The notes: generated from the sequence alone by a model not told the origin. Shown: positions 24,174 to 31,963, counted from the stretch's first letter. The stretch: DNA of 64,000 nucleotides from Nocardia donostiensis (GCF_002081715.1 NZ_MUKP01000019.1:36843-100842); one strand, 5' to 3'. Numbers and translations: made by a program.

Positions 24174-24674
24174 GTGAAGCTGCTCATCATCTCCGACACC
24201 CACGTGCCGAATCGGGCGCGGGATCTGCCGGAGCGGCTCTGGCGTGAGGTCGACGCGGCCGATGTGGTCGTGCACGCCGGTGACTGGGTGGAGGTGGGGT
24301 TGCTGGATCGGCTCGAGGAACGCAGTGCGCGTCTGATCGGCGTGTACGGCAACAACGACGGACCGCTGCTGCGGGCCCGGCTTCCCGAGATCGCCAGGGC
24401 CGAACTCGACGGGCTGCGGCTGGCGGTGGTGCACGAGACCGGAGCCGCGAAGGACAGGGAGCAGCGGTGTGCGCGCGCCTTCCCCGATACCGATGTGCTG
24501 GTGTTCGGCCACAGCCATATTCCGTGGGACAGCGTCACCGATACCGGGCTCCGGCTGCTCAATCCGGGATCGCCCACCGATCGGCGAAGACAGCCGGAAC
24601 ACACCTACCTGACAGCGGAGATCGACGCGGGGCGGCTGAGCCGAGTCGAGTTGCACACGCTGAGGCAGAGCTGA
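24174..24674 (+). CDS. YfcE/MJ0936-type metallophosphoesterase
   Basis: This 166-residue single-domain calcineurin-like phosphodiesterase has all the metal-binding blocks: IISDTH at the N-terminus, VVHAGDWVE, YGNND, VVHETG and FGHSHIPW, followed by LLNPGSPTDRR. The length fits the YfcE family. A GTG start at 24174 places ISDTH at residue 6, as in homologues; the open frame upstream has no family similarity. It probably hydrolyses phosphodiester or phosphomonoester bonds with two metal ions. The physiological substrate cannot be read. Confidence 0.9.
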   Translation: MKLLIISDTHVPNRARDLPERLWREVDAADVVVHAGDWVEVGLLDRLEERSARLIGVYGNNDGPLLRARLPEIARAELDGLRLAVVHETGAAKDREQRCARAFPDTDVLVFGHSHIPWDSVTDTGLRLLNPGSPTDRRRQPEHTYLTAEIDAGRLSRVELHTLRQS

Positions 24675-24933
24675 CCGTTTCCCGCGGTACCGCGGCTCAC
24701 TTTGCTGCTCTACCGCAGGTCAACGACATCATCCTTGCCAGTATGTGAATCCGGTGCTATATCAGATCTATGTCAGGTAATGAAGATTATCTGGCCATTC
24801 ATGCGAAGAAGCGGAGCTGAAAGCGACTGCTGCCCAGCAGCTTGTCGTCGATCTCGCGCTGCCTCTTCCCGTCCCCCCGTCCGGGCAACCGGATCGGGCC
24901 ACTGCAACGACTTGCCCCGGAGGTCCTTTCGTC

Positions 24934-25497
24934 ATGACATACCCCGCTGAGACCAATCATGTCGTCGACGCCACTTTCCCGGGCAATCCCGGCCCGTACC
25001 CTCAGAGCAATCCGCGCCCGTATACTCCGGCCCGGCCGACACCGAACCTGCCTGCCGTACCGCAGCGTCCGAGCGAATGGCATCCCGGGATGCTGTGGTG
25101 GGATGCGCGCACCGTGCTGGTGACCCGCCGGATCGCACCCGGCCAGTGGGCCACGGTCCCGCGCCTGGTGGTCCCGATCGACCACGGCAGGCTCGCGTTC
25201 CGGGTGTCGTCCCACTCGGACGAAGCGCAGCAGTTGGCGCAGGACAGGCGAATCATCGTGCAGGCCGGCGACTGGCGGGGCAGGCCAGCCCTGGGATCCC
25301 GGCAGCATCAAGGCACCGCCCACTTGGTGCGCGGCGGCCCCCTGCTCAACAAAGTACGGGAAGGCATTCGCATCAAATACGGGATGCGGGTCGCGCTGGC
25401 GCGGATGGCGCACCGTGCTGCGCTCGGGTCGGCCCCGTACGCCGATATCGCCGTAATCGTCACGATCCACGAGGGTCCGCCGTTCGTCGTGCCGTAG
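24934..25497 (+). CDS. PPOX/F420-type split-barrel protein with Pro-rich N-terminus
   Basis: The 187-residue protein begins with ~45 proline-rich residues, then has a segment with the pattern of small flavin/F420-binding split-barrel proteins: VLVTRRIAPGQWATVPRLVVPIDHGRLAFRVSSHSDEAQQL then RIIVQAGDWRG, and a C-terminal KYGMRVALARM. The likely fold is that of PPOX-class F420-dependent oxidoreductases, but the match is by eye and moderate. A GGAGGTCC site about ten bases before the ATG supports the start. Upstream (24675-24933) and downstream I see no partner gene. Confidence 0.6.
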   Translation: MTYPAETNHVVDATFPGNPGPYPQSNPRPYTPARPTPNLPAVPQRPSEWHPGMLWWDARTVLVTRRIAPGQWATVPRLVVPIDHGRLAFRVSSHSDEAQQLAQDRRIIVQAGDWRGRPALGSRQHQGTAHLVRGGPLLNKVREGIRIKYGMRVALARMAHRAALGSAPYADIAVIVTIHEGPPFVVP

Positions 25498-26074
25498 TAC
25501 CCGTTCGCCCGTCGGGCACAACGGGAACGGAACCGGTCAGAGGCGGCGCCTACTACTTCCGTGCCGCCTCTGCCTGTGGTTCCTGGTCACCCGGGCCTCG
25601 TCAGGATGCCGCTGCCCCGAGATCATGGACATGTTCACCACATGGCGGCGTATGGGTGGCGGCAAGCTGACGGTCCTCGGTGAGAAACCACGTTGCGCCC
25701 TACTACGTCGACTCCATCCGTGCTGCCCGCTGGCTAATCGAAAGGGCGCCAGGCTGCATTGTTTCGTCGCAGGATGTCGCAAAGCTACCGGTAGGGCATC
25801 GGTGAGCGGAAACGTCCCGGCCACCGCCTGCTGCCACAACGCGTTGGCGTTCCCTTGCCCCACGTCCATATCGATGTGCCCACCCTTCCGCAAACTGCCC
25901 TCAATGTACTGGACGCATGCCTACGCCAATCGGTTCCACCGATCGCAATAGCCTGACACCTACCCCACCTGCAAGGGTGAGCCGGTCTTGTACCCGTCTT
26001 GTTCGAACTCTGTGTTTACTGGAGGTCGCACCACCTGTCGTGATGCAAATGGCATCGCAGGTACAGTCCCCTGC
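25498..26074. other. Gene-poor stretch upstream of the tRNA-like sequence
   Basis: This stretch lies at the left edge of the decayed region. Apart from one weak minus-strand frame (25537-25869) it holds no supported gene. It contains short hydrophobic and Arg-rich frames in all readings without consistent codon bias. No promoter or terminator stands out. Confidence 0.4.
25537..25869 (-). pseudogene. Possible remnant of a type VII-secretion-associated N-terminal domain
   Basis: The frame starts with an ATG behind an AAGGGTGGG tract. Its first ~25 residues (MDVGQGNANALWQQAVAG then TFPLTDA) look like the N-terminal pattern of actinobacterial secretion-associated helical proteins (GNANALW..AVAG.F.L). 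After that the sequence becomes Arg/Pro-rich and unlike protein, which suggests a frameshift and decay. The call rests on a short motif recognised by eye; a chance frame is the alternative. It lies beside other decayed genes. Confidence 0.25.
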
Positions 26075-26146
26075 CGTGGTGTAGCTCAGTTGGTAGAGCC
26101 CCGTTCGGCATGTGGGCAGTCGCGGGTTCGATTCCTGCCTCCATGG
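26075..26146 (+). tRNA. tRNA-Ala(GGC)-like sequence, probably defective
   Basis: The sequence folds as a cloverleaf: acceptor arms CGTGGTG / CTCCATG (six of seven pairs, one T-T mismatch), D arm GCTC..GAGC with AGTTGGTA loop, anticodon stem CCCGT/GTGGG, loop TCGGCAT with anticodon GGC, five-base variable loop, and a T arm GCGGG-TTCGATT-CCTGC. Faults are visible: position 33 is C rather than the near-universal T, the base expected at position 26 is missing, two of five anticodon-stem pairs are G-T wobble, and no CCA follows. It is best read as a decayed tRNA or the duplicated end of one. Its complementary strand gives an open frame that is an artefact. Confidence 0.5.
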
Positions 26147-26318
26147 CCCTTTCACCTCGCCGATCTGTACCGCGTGCTCTAAGGGATGGCGGCCACAGCG
26201 GCACGTGGACCTGAGCGCCAGCCGGTACGGATACGGCGGCAACGTCTGGCGGGAACACGCCATCGGTTCCGCCGGTTGACCCGACTACTTTCGGTAACGA
26301 CGAACGAATAGAGCAACC

Positions 26319-26854
26319 GTGGCACTGATTCCTGAACCGCATCCTGCACCACCGGCTGACGCCGGTCAGGGTGTGTGGGGCTCACAGCCCATCTACAGCC
26401 GCGCCGACGATGTGGCTTTCGCTCGGATTGCCGCCGCGGCATCCATTGCCGCGGATGCTGCCGGCTGGACGAATGCCTCTGCTCACCTGGACCACTACCT
26501 CGGTAACAGTGGGAAACTGCTGACAATCAACGCGGACGCGGTGCTGCGGGATGTGCCCGCAGCCGACAGCGAAGCGAACGGCTTGGCTGCGACGGAGCTC
26601 CGGCGGATCACCGCTGAAGCGGCGGCAGGCCAGCTCTATGGCAGCCCGGTGCAATTCCAGTCGCATTGGCTCGGGTTCTACATCGACAAGAACTCGAGCG
26701 AGGACTGGTTCTTCGCAATGGGAGGTCCGTCACGGGCGTGGTGACGGTGCTCGCACCGGCCGAGGGCGCCGAGCCGAGTCTCACCGCCGAGTACAAGGTG
26801 CACGTGCACGATCGCTACAACTGGGACGGTGAGAGGAGTGATCCCAACCGATGA
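26319..26854 (+). pseudogene. Frameshifted hypothetical protein of the DRYNWD type
   Basis: One frame runs from ATG 26319 and reads well to DWFFAMGG (about residue 135), then hits a TGA at 26742. A second frame continues the same protein from about 26723 as SVTGVVTVLAP, EYKVHVHDRYNWDGE, ending at 26854. The sequence W-F-F-A-M-G joined to S-V-T-G-V, followed by DRYNWDG, is a pattern I associate with C-terminal parts of actinobacterial secreted or toxin-like proteins. The joined product is ~178 residues. A single-base indel near 26725-26735 explains the break; a sequencing error cannot be excluded. The second frame overlaps the lipoprotein start by four bases (ATGA), so the two were one operon. 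Confidence 0.6.
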
Positions 26855-27354
26855 GGTATGCGATGTCCGGAATGCGGCGGGTGAAGATGGCTGGTGTCGT
26901 AGCCGGTCTCGTGGCCGCGCTGGTCGGTATGGCCGGTTGCGGCAGCGAAAGTCGGGACGACAGCCGGCGTTCGGAGACGACCCAGACTGCGAATGACGCC
27001 GACATAGTCAGGGAGGCTTCCGCATTTTCCGGAATCGTGATTCCGGAAAATGCCGCCGTGCTCGACGCCCGGTCGGAGAACGGTCTCGACACGCTATACC
27101 GGCTGACTATATCGACGGATCCGCAGGGCCTCGACCTTCTGCTGGCCGAGTCGAAATTCACCGAGCCGCTGACCCAGATGCCGGAAGTGACCGAAACCGC
27201 AATCGCTGGTCCGCCGCTGGAGACTTCACCGTCGATCCTGAAGGCCACCGACATCTACCGGAACACCGACGGAAAGTCGGTCAACCGAATCATCGTCGTG
27301 GACGAGCGAGATCCGTCGACCCGCTTCGTCCATATCAAACTGTTCGATACATGA
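26851..27354 (+). CDS. Small lipoprotein
   Basis: This 167-residue protein has a basic n-region (MRRVK), a hydrophobic core and a lipobox ending VGMAGC, so it should be lipidated at the Cys near residue 30 and anchored outside the membrane. The mature part is soluble and acidic and I do not recognise its domain. The ATG at 26851 overlaps the stop of the frameshifted upstream gene, with GAGAGGAG 12 bases before it. An 88-base segment of this gene (27095-27182) recurs at 30779-30866 with ~92% identity. Function unknown; the neighbourhood suggests an exported-protein cluster under decay. Confidence 0.75.
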   Translation: MRYAMSGMRRVKMAGVVAGLVAALVGMAGCGSESRDDSRRSETTQTANDADIVREASAFSGIVIPENAAVLDARSENGLDTLYRLTISTDPQGLDLLLAESKFTEPLTQMPEVTETAIAGPPLETSPSILKATDIYRNTDGKSVNRIIVVDERDPSTRFVHIKLFDT

Positions 27355-27387
27355 TCCGCGTGGTCACCCACACTCGAGGATGCCGTA

Positions 27388-27764
27388 ATGACCGACGCCA
27401 CCGTTGGCCTGGCCAGCCTCGCAGGTGAGAGGCGTACACCTGACAGGAAACCCGAGCCTCAGGCCGGCATTACACAGGGCGACCTGCGCGATAGCATGAC
27501 GGCCTTTTTCAAGGACAAACTGCACGTCGTTGACTTGCTACCGGCGCCACTATTCACCCCCGATAAAGATATAGAGGCGGCCGGGTCTTGCGCTATGACA
27601 GACAGCAAGACCGGCTCCCAAACGGCTACTTCGTGAAACGTCATGCTCCAGACGATCTCAACCCTCTGGGCAATGCGAGGAAACCCTTCGAAGAAACAAC
27701 CGAAACGAGTGAGACGGTCTGGGTGGCGACAAGCGCAGTGCTGCCCAGTTCCTCATCGAGTTGA
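27388..27764 (+). pseudogene. Frameshifted hypothetical gene downstream of the lipoprotein
   Basis: An ATG at 27388 opens an 82-residue frame (DLRDSMTAFFKDKLHVVDLLPAP, then DIEAAGSCAMTDSKTG) ending in TGA at 27634. A second frame continues with protein-like sequence from about 27627 (YFVKRHAPDDLNPLGNARKPFEE) to a stop at 27762-27764. Together they look like one ~125-residue protein broken by a small indel around 27627-27633. Function is not recognised. It follows the lipoprotein by 33 bases and was probably in the same operon. Confidence 0.45.
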
Positions 27765-27849
27765 CGTGGAAAGTGATAGAGGCACAACGGTCTCCCAAGT
27801 GAGTCCCGGCCCAGCCTGCTGGTCAGGGCTCGCATGCCAAAACCTCGCA

Positions 27850-27874
27850 CTAGACGGTGTGGGTGACCGTCTAG
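27850..27874 (-). terminator. Hairpin overlapping the stop codon of the GlxA-type regulator
   Basis: A perfect 9-bp inverted repeat (CTAGACGGT / ACCGTCTAG) with a seven-base loop lies exactly at the end of the regulator gene and includes its TAG stop. No U-tract follows, so termination would be of the hairpin-only type common in actinobacteria. It also lies between the decayed plus-strand genes and this gene, so it may act in both directions. Confidence 0.5.
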
Positions 27875-28881
27875 TTGTTGCGGGGCGGGATGTTGGTAAC
27901 ACCTGGGGGCGGGGTGGTCGTGGCTCGGTTGGTTTGTTGCTGGGTGAATGTTCTGCGGTAAGCGTCTGGGGTCGTGTCGAGGGCGTCGCGGAAGTGGCGG
28001 CGGAGGGCGGCAGTGGTACCGAAGCCGCAGCAGGCGGCGATGCGGTCGATGGGGATGTCTGTGGTTTCCAGGAGTTGCTGGGCGTGTCGGACGCGTTGGG
28101 CATTGAGCCATTCGAGCGGTCGGGCGCCGGTCCGTGCGACGAAGTGCCGGTGCAGTGTTCGCAGGCTGACGCACGCGTGCCGGGCCAACTGCTCGACGGT
28201 GAGTGGTGTGTCGAGGTGTGCCAGTGCCCAACTGATCGTGTCGTCGAGAGTGTCGGTGTGTGCCGGTGCCGGGGAAGGGTCGGTGTACTGCCGTTGGTGT
28301 CCTTCTCGGTGTGGAGGAGCGACGAGTCGGCGGGCGATCTGGTTGGCGACGTGCGCACCATAGTCCGTACGGACTATGTGGAGGCATAGGTCGGTGCCGG
28401 CCGACTTTCCGGCTGAGGTCAGTACGTCGCCGTGGTCGATGTAGAGCGGGTCTGGGTCGACGATGACGCGCGGGTAGCGGTCGGCGAGTGTCGGCGCGTG
28501 GAGCCAGTGCGTGGCTGCGCGGCGACCGTCGAGAAGCCCTGCTGCCGCGAGAACGAACGCGCCGGTGCAGATGGAGGCGATACGTGCACCGCGTCGCGCC
28601 GCCGACTGGATTGCCTCCATGAGGTCGGTCGGCGGCGTGAGCATGGCGTCGTGGCATGCCGGTACGACGACGGTGTCGGCCGTGACCAGGTCGTCGTAGG
28701 TATGGGGTGTCGCTGCGGTGAACCACTGATCTACCCGCGCGTGCGGCGGGCTGCAGACCTTGAATGTGTACCAGTCGGTGCCGGTCAGGTCGGATCGGTC
28801 CGTACCGAAGATCGCACATGGCGCTGCCAGTTCGAAGATCGGCACTCCGTCGCTGAGTGCGAGAGCCACCACAGGAGCCAT
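27871..28881 (-). CDS. GlxA-family transcriptional regulator (DJ-1/PfpI domain plus AraC HTH)
   Basis: The 336-residue protein has an N-terminal DJ-1/PfpI-like domain (VALALSDGVPIFELAAPCAIF, then the nucleophile-elbow region ASICTGAFVLAAAGLL) and the family signature ATHW. The C-terminal AraC domain has two helix-turn-helix units (LTVEQLARHACVSLRTLHRHF and IDRIAACCGFGTTAALRRHFR). It is divergent from the MFS transporter 71 bases away and probably controls it. A short piece resembling the 3' end of this gene recurs at 30885-30925. The ligand is unknown. Confidence 0.93.
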   Translation of the reverse strand: MAPVVALALSDGVPIFELAAPCAIFGTDRSDLTGTDWYTFKVCSPPHARVDQWFTAATPHTYDDLVTADTVVVPACHDAMLTPPTDLMEAIQSAARRGARIASICTGAFVLAAAGLLDGRRAATHWLHAPTLADRYPRVIVDPDPLYIDHGDVLTSAGKSAGTDLCLHIVRTDYGAHVANQIARRLVAPPHREGHQRQYTDPSPAPAHTDTLDDTISWALAHLDTPLTVEQLARHACVSLRTLHRHFVARTGARPLEWLNAQRVRHAQQLLETTDIPIDRIAACCGFGTTAALRRHFRDALDTTPDAYRRTFTQQQTNRATTTPPPGVTNIPPRNN

Positions 28882-28952
28882 GGCCGAAATTGTAACAATG
28901 CTGGCAGATCGGTCACTGGTTTCGGAAGCCGAGCTCAGCGGATGCTCTAGAA
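28882..28952. promoter_or_regulatory. Divergent promoter region with an 11-bp palindrome
   Basis: The 71-base space between the regulator and MFS transporter contains the palindrome ATTGTAACAAT at 28889-28899, eight bases from the regulator ATG. It could be an operator or part of a -10 region for the regulator. No clear -35/-10 pair can be fixed for the transporter. Confidence 0.4.
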
Positions 28953-30185
28953 GTGATCGAGAAAGTTGTCGTTTCTGGCCAGGGGCGGCCCGTCCCTACG
29001 CAATCGTGGTTGCGGCCTGCGGTCGCGGTTGCGTCGTTGGGGTGGGGTGCGAATCAGTTCGCTCCGTTGATCGTGCTGTACCAGCGACACGGTGTGTCGG
29101 CTGCAGCGACCGAACTCCTGTTCGGCTTATACGCGGTGGGGCTGATACCGGCGCTTCTTGTCGGGGGGCGTTGGTCGGATCGCGTGGGACGCAAGGTCGT
29201 TGTCGAGACTGCGCTTGTGTTATCGATGCTGGCCTCCCTCGTTCTGTTGGTGGGGTCGACATGGCATGTGCTGCTCTTTCCCGGGCGATTCCTCACCGGT
29301 ATCAGCAGCGGGTTGGCGTTCGGCACGGGCGCAGCCTGGATCCGCGAACTGTCCGCCGGGCAAACGCATCAGCATGCGGGGGCCCGCCGGGCGACGGTGG
29401 CGATGACCGTCGGGTTCGGCGGCGGTCCGCTCGTTGCAGGGCTGATTGCGCAGTGGGTGTCGGAATCGCAGGTGTGGCCCTATGTGCCGCACCTGGTCTT
29501 GTGCGTTGCGGCCATGGCTCTGTTCATTCGCTTCGAGCCGGCGACGGTGCGCACGCCGTCGTCGAGCATCGCGCACGATGCGGACAACCACGATCAGGGT
29601 GCTGTCGCCCGGCATCTGCTGGTGATCACGGCACCGTTCGCACCGTGGGTTTTCGGCACTGCGGCGATCGCGTTGGCCTACCTCCCGGCCGCTGTCACCG
29701 ATCATGCGGGTGCACAACCGTTGGCGTTCGCTGCCGTGGCGACAAGCATCCCCGCCCTGGCTGGAGTCTTGGTGCAGCCGCTGGCAGCGAGAATGAACAG
29801 CCGTTCCGGGGCGGGTCTGCTCGTGCCGGCCATGATGACTGCGGTAATCGCGTTGATCGTCGCGACCTGGGCAGCCGCAGCATCGACTGTCTGGTCCGTA
29901 CTCATCGCTGCGATCGCGCTCGGCGCGGCCTACGGCGTCACGCAGTTCGCCGGCCTGGCCGACATCCAACACACCGCTCCCCCGGCACAACTCGGTGCAG
30001 CGACATCGGCATATCAAGCCCTGAGCTACCTCGGGTTCGCCCTGCCCTACATGCTGACCAGCGTCCATAGCCACTGGGGATGGTCACCCACACAAGGGCT
30101 GTCCGCCGTCGTGGTCCTTGCCGTTCTCGCAACGGCGTGGCTGGCCGTGGCCAACCGGACCGAAGGCAGGTCAACGGATGCATGA
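28953..30185 (+). CDS. MFS transporter
   Basis: The 410-residue protein has about 12 hydrophobic segments and the MFS loop-2/3 motif as GGRWSDRVGRK, with GRFLTGISSGLAFGTGAAWI in helix 4. The long hydrophilic loop after helix 6 falls near residues 190-215 (Thr/Ser/Asp/His-rich). The set is that of drug/proton antiporters or small-metabolite exporters. It uses a GTG start with a poor ribosome site. The divergent GlxA-type regulator is likely to control it; the substrate is not predictable. Confidence 0.88.
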   Translation: MIEKVVVSGQGRPVPTQSWLRPAVAVASLGWGANQFAPLIVLYQRHGVSAAATELLFGLYAVGLIPALLVGGRWSDRVGRKVVVETALVLSMLASLVLLVGSTWHVLLFPGRFLTGISSGLAFGTGAAWIRELSAGQTHQHAGARRATVAMTVGFGGGPLVAGLIAQWVSESQVWPYVPHLVLCVAAMALFIRFEPATVRTPSSSIAHDADNHDQGAVARHLLVITAPFAPWVFGTAAIALAYLPAAVTDHAGAQPLAFAAVATSIPALAGVLVQPLAARMNSRSGAGLLVPAMMTAVIALIVATWAAAASTVWSVLIAAIALGAAYGVTQFAGLADIQHTAPPAQLGAATSAYQALSYLGFALPYMLTSVHSHWGWSPTQGLSAVVVLAVLATAWLAVANRTEGRSTDA

Positions 30186-30312
30186 TCTCGCCAACCTGCC
30201 CCTTTCTAGGCTGCCCGGCCTGCTCCGAATGCAGATGCGTTCCCTCGGTGGGGACGGCGCCGCCGCCGACATCTAGCTCATGAGCAGCGGGACCAGGACC
30301 GCGAGCCGTAGA

Positions 30313-30639
30313 TCACCATAAGCCCCGGCGGGCCTGTGGGTGGAAGCCCGCGACGCCCGCACCGTAGATGGTGCGGGGCGTCGTATAGGACAACCACACA
30401 GGCCCGCGAGTGGTGTCGATATCGAGTTCGGCTCTGCCGACCCGCCAGAAGGTGTACTGCGACCAGAGCTGCGCGCGGTAGCGCCCGGGCGGCAGGAACA
30501 GCTGGTTGTTGCCGGGGTGTAGTAGAAAACGCAGGCCGGGAGCGAATTCGACCATCATCGGCAGGGGCCGGGACCTGGGGGTGATCGGCGCGGAAGCCGC
30601 GACGACGACAGGTATCTGCGGCGGAGGAGGGTGGTGCAT
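30313..30639 (-). CDS. Hypothetical 108-residue Pro-rich protein
   Basis: The frame is open from further upstream but protein-like sequence starts at the ATG at 30639 (MHHPPPP). The product is a Pro-rich N-terminus, then FAPGLRFLLHPG, QLFLPPGRYRAQLWSQYTF and DTTRGPVWLSY, which looks like an all-beta domain. I do not recognise the family. Its first 17 codons are duplicated at the right-hand repeat (32919-32968), where they are fused to an IS remnant. In the ancestral order this gene probably lay immediately downstream of the epoxide hydrolase on the same strand. Confidence 0.55.
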   Translation of the reverse strand: MHHPPPPQIPVVVAASAPITPRSRPLPMMVEFAPGLRFLLHPGNNQLFLPPGRYRAQLWSQYTFWRVGRAELDIDTTRGPVWLSYTTPRTIYGAGVAGFHPQARRGLW

Positions 30640-30779
30640 CCTGTCCGATCCTAGGCCACGTTCCCAGCCGTACGGCGAGGCGAGTATCAGCGCAGCGGAC
30701 GGAAGAACGCGCGCAGGTCGCCGGTCAACAGGTCTGGTGCTTCCATACAGGCGAAGTGTCCGCCGCGGTCGAACTCCGT
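30590..30779. repeat. Left copy of a 190-bp direct repeat
   Basis: These bases match 32919-33108 in the same orientation with one difference (G at 30751, A at 33080). The repeat unit is made of the 5' end of the hypothetical Pro-rich gene, the short intergenic space, and the last ~93 bases of the epoxide hydrolase gene, all on the minus strand. The two copies bracket 2,139 bases of unrelated sequence. Confidence 0.97.
30687..30779 (-). pseudogene. Duplicated 3' end of the epoxide hydrolase gene
   Basis: The left repeat copy holds the last ~31 codons of the epoxide hydrolase (including EFDRGGHF.CMEAPDLLTGDL). The frame is cut at 30780, where lipoprotein-derived sequence begins. It has no start and is a remnant. 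Confidence 0.85.
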
Positions 30780-30866
30780 ATACCGGCTGACTATATCGAC
30801 GGATCCGTAGGTCCTCGACCGTCTGCTGGCCGAGTCGACATTCATCGACCCGCTGACCCAGGTGCC
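30779..30866 (+). pseudogene. 88-base fragment of a lipoprotein gene
   Basis: This segment aligns without gaps to 27095-27182 inside the intact lipoprotein gene, with seven or eight substitutions (about 92% identity). It starts exactly where the left 190-bp repeat ends. About 20 bases further on, 30885-30925 resembles the 3' end of the GlxA-type gene (shared AGTTGTTGCGGGG), as though a copy of the 27.1-27.9 kb segment had lost its middle. Confidence 0.85.
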
Positions 30867-30957
30867 CAGAAGGCGCAGGATCTAAGTTGTTGCGGGGTAG
30901 GAGGTTGTTGGCACCGCCTCGGACCACCCGGGGTGAGACTCCTACCCATTGGTCAGT

Positions 30958-30986
30958 CTTGACTTACCGTTAGTGACGACTTACGG
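30958..30986 (+). promoter_or_regulatory. Promoter and likely operator of the arsR-type operon
   Basis: TTGACT at 30958-30963 and TACGGT at 30981-30986 are separated by 17 bases, a good SigA-type promoter. The repeats CTTACCGT (30962-30969) and CTTACGGT (30979-30986) cover the spacer and -10, and a third CTTACCAG follows. This is a plausible autoregulatory operator for the ArsR protein encoded 30 bases downstream. Confidence 0.6.
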
Positions 30987-31016
30987 TCTGCCAGTGCTTA
31001 CCAGTTGGGAGGTCCG

Positions 31017-31349
31017 ATGAGTGCAGCGGACATGCTAGCCGCGATCGGGGACCCCATGCGACGGGAGATCTTTGAGCGTCTCACCGCGGGACCGATCGCA
31101 GTCGGCGAGCTGGCGAGGACACTCCCCATCAGCCGGCCAGCCGTGTCACAGCATCTGGCAGTGCTGAAGAAAACTGGCTTGGTCTTCGAACGTCAACAGG
31201 CCACGCGACGTCTCTACCAAGTCGACCCGGAAGGCTTCGCCGAGCTTCGGGCCTACCTTGACGTCTTCTGGGATCGGTCGCTCGCGTCGTTTCGTAACGC
31301 ATTCCCCGACACCGAGACTCGCGGAGATGATACCGATGACGACGCCTGA
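31017..31349 (+). CDS. ArsR-family winged-helix repressor
   Basis: The 110-residue protein carries the ArsR winged helix: MLAAIGDPMRREIFERL, the recognition region LPISRPAVSQHLAVLKKTGLV, and a wing with RRLYQVDPEGF. There are no Cys metal sites, so it is probably of the non-metal class that sits beside SRPBCC genes. ATG 31017 has GGGAGG four bases upstream. The gene overlaps the SRPBCC gene by 14 bases. It lies inside the insertion bounded by the 190-bp repeats. Confidence 0.9.
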   Translation: MSAADMLAAIGDPMRREIFERLTAGPIAVGELARTLPISRPAVSQHLAVLKKTGLVFERQQATRRLYQVDPEGFAELRAYLDVFWDRSLASFRNAFPDTETRGDDTDDDA

Positions 31350-31836
31350 ACCCGTTCGACACAGCATCACAGTGCCCGCCGACATCGACCGAGCATTCGC
31401 AACGTTCGTCGATGGCATAGATCGCTGGTGGCCGGGGCAAAACAGTATCACCCGGGCACCGCAGGCCCGGGTGGCGATCGAGCCGCACGTCGGCGGACGC
31501 TGGTATGAAGAATCCGTCGACGGCGAACAGTGCGACTGGGGGAAGGTGCTCACCTGGGACCCTCCTCACCGCCTCGTTCTGGCATGGCAGCTGCAAACCG
31601 CCATACCAGGAATCACCGGCGGCGTACTGTGCCACGGATTCTGGCAGTTCGAACCGAGGCTGCGGACCGAAGTCGAACTCCGCTTCACTGTCCTTGGGCC
31701 TCATTGCACAAAGGTCGACCTCGAGCATCGCCATCTGGACCGATTCGTCTATCCGGAACCTGCCCGCTTCTACCTCGACAACGACGGCGGCTGGCCGGGT
31801 CTACTCGACCGCTACGCCGCTGCAGTCACTCTCTGA
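31336..31836 (+). CDS. SRPBCC (Aha1/START-like) protein
   Basis: The 166-residue protein has the SRPBCC pattern: VRHSITVPADIDRAFATFVDGIDRWWP, GGRWYEE, WGKVLTWDPPHRLVLAWQ, VELRFTVLG and a C-terminal GWPGLLDRYAAAV. These small helix-grip proteins bind hydrophobic ligands. The ATG at 31336 has GGAG nine bases upstream and overlaps the ArsR gene, so translation is coupled. ArsR-SRPBCC pairs are common in actinobacteria, usually with a VOC protein as here. Confidence 0.9.
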   Translation: MTTPEPVRHSITVPADIDRAFATFVDGIDRWWPGQNSITRAPQARVAIEPHVGGRWYEESVDGEQCDWGKVLTWDPPHRLVLAWQLQTAIPGITGGVLCHGFWQFEPRLRTEVELRFTVLGPHCTKVDLEHRHLDRFVYPEPARFYLDNDGGWPGLLDRYAAAVTL

Positions 31837-31963
31837 CCGCCACATATCCGGCGGTTCACACCGTCGAAGACGCCGCGTCGACACGCGGAACCCTGTCCAC
31901 CGCCAGCCAGCAAGCTTCACGCCCCTTCCCGGACGGAATTCACCCCCCATCGAAAGGGAACTC

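Noticed and set aside
26016..26342. Minus-strand frame with the phrase GIEPATAHMPNGALPTELHH
   Set aside because: This is the well-known translation artefact of the complementary strand of a tRNA; it coincides with the tRNA-like sequence.
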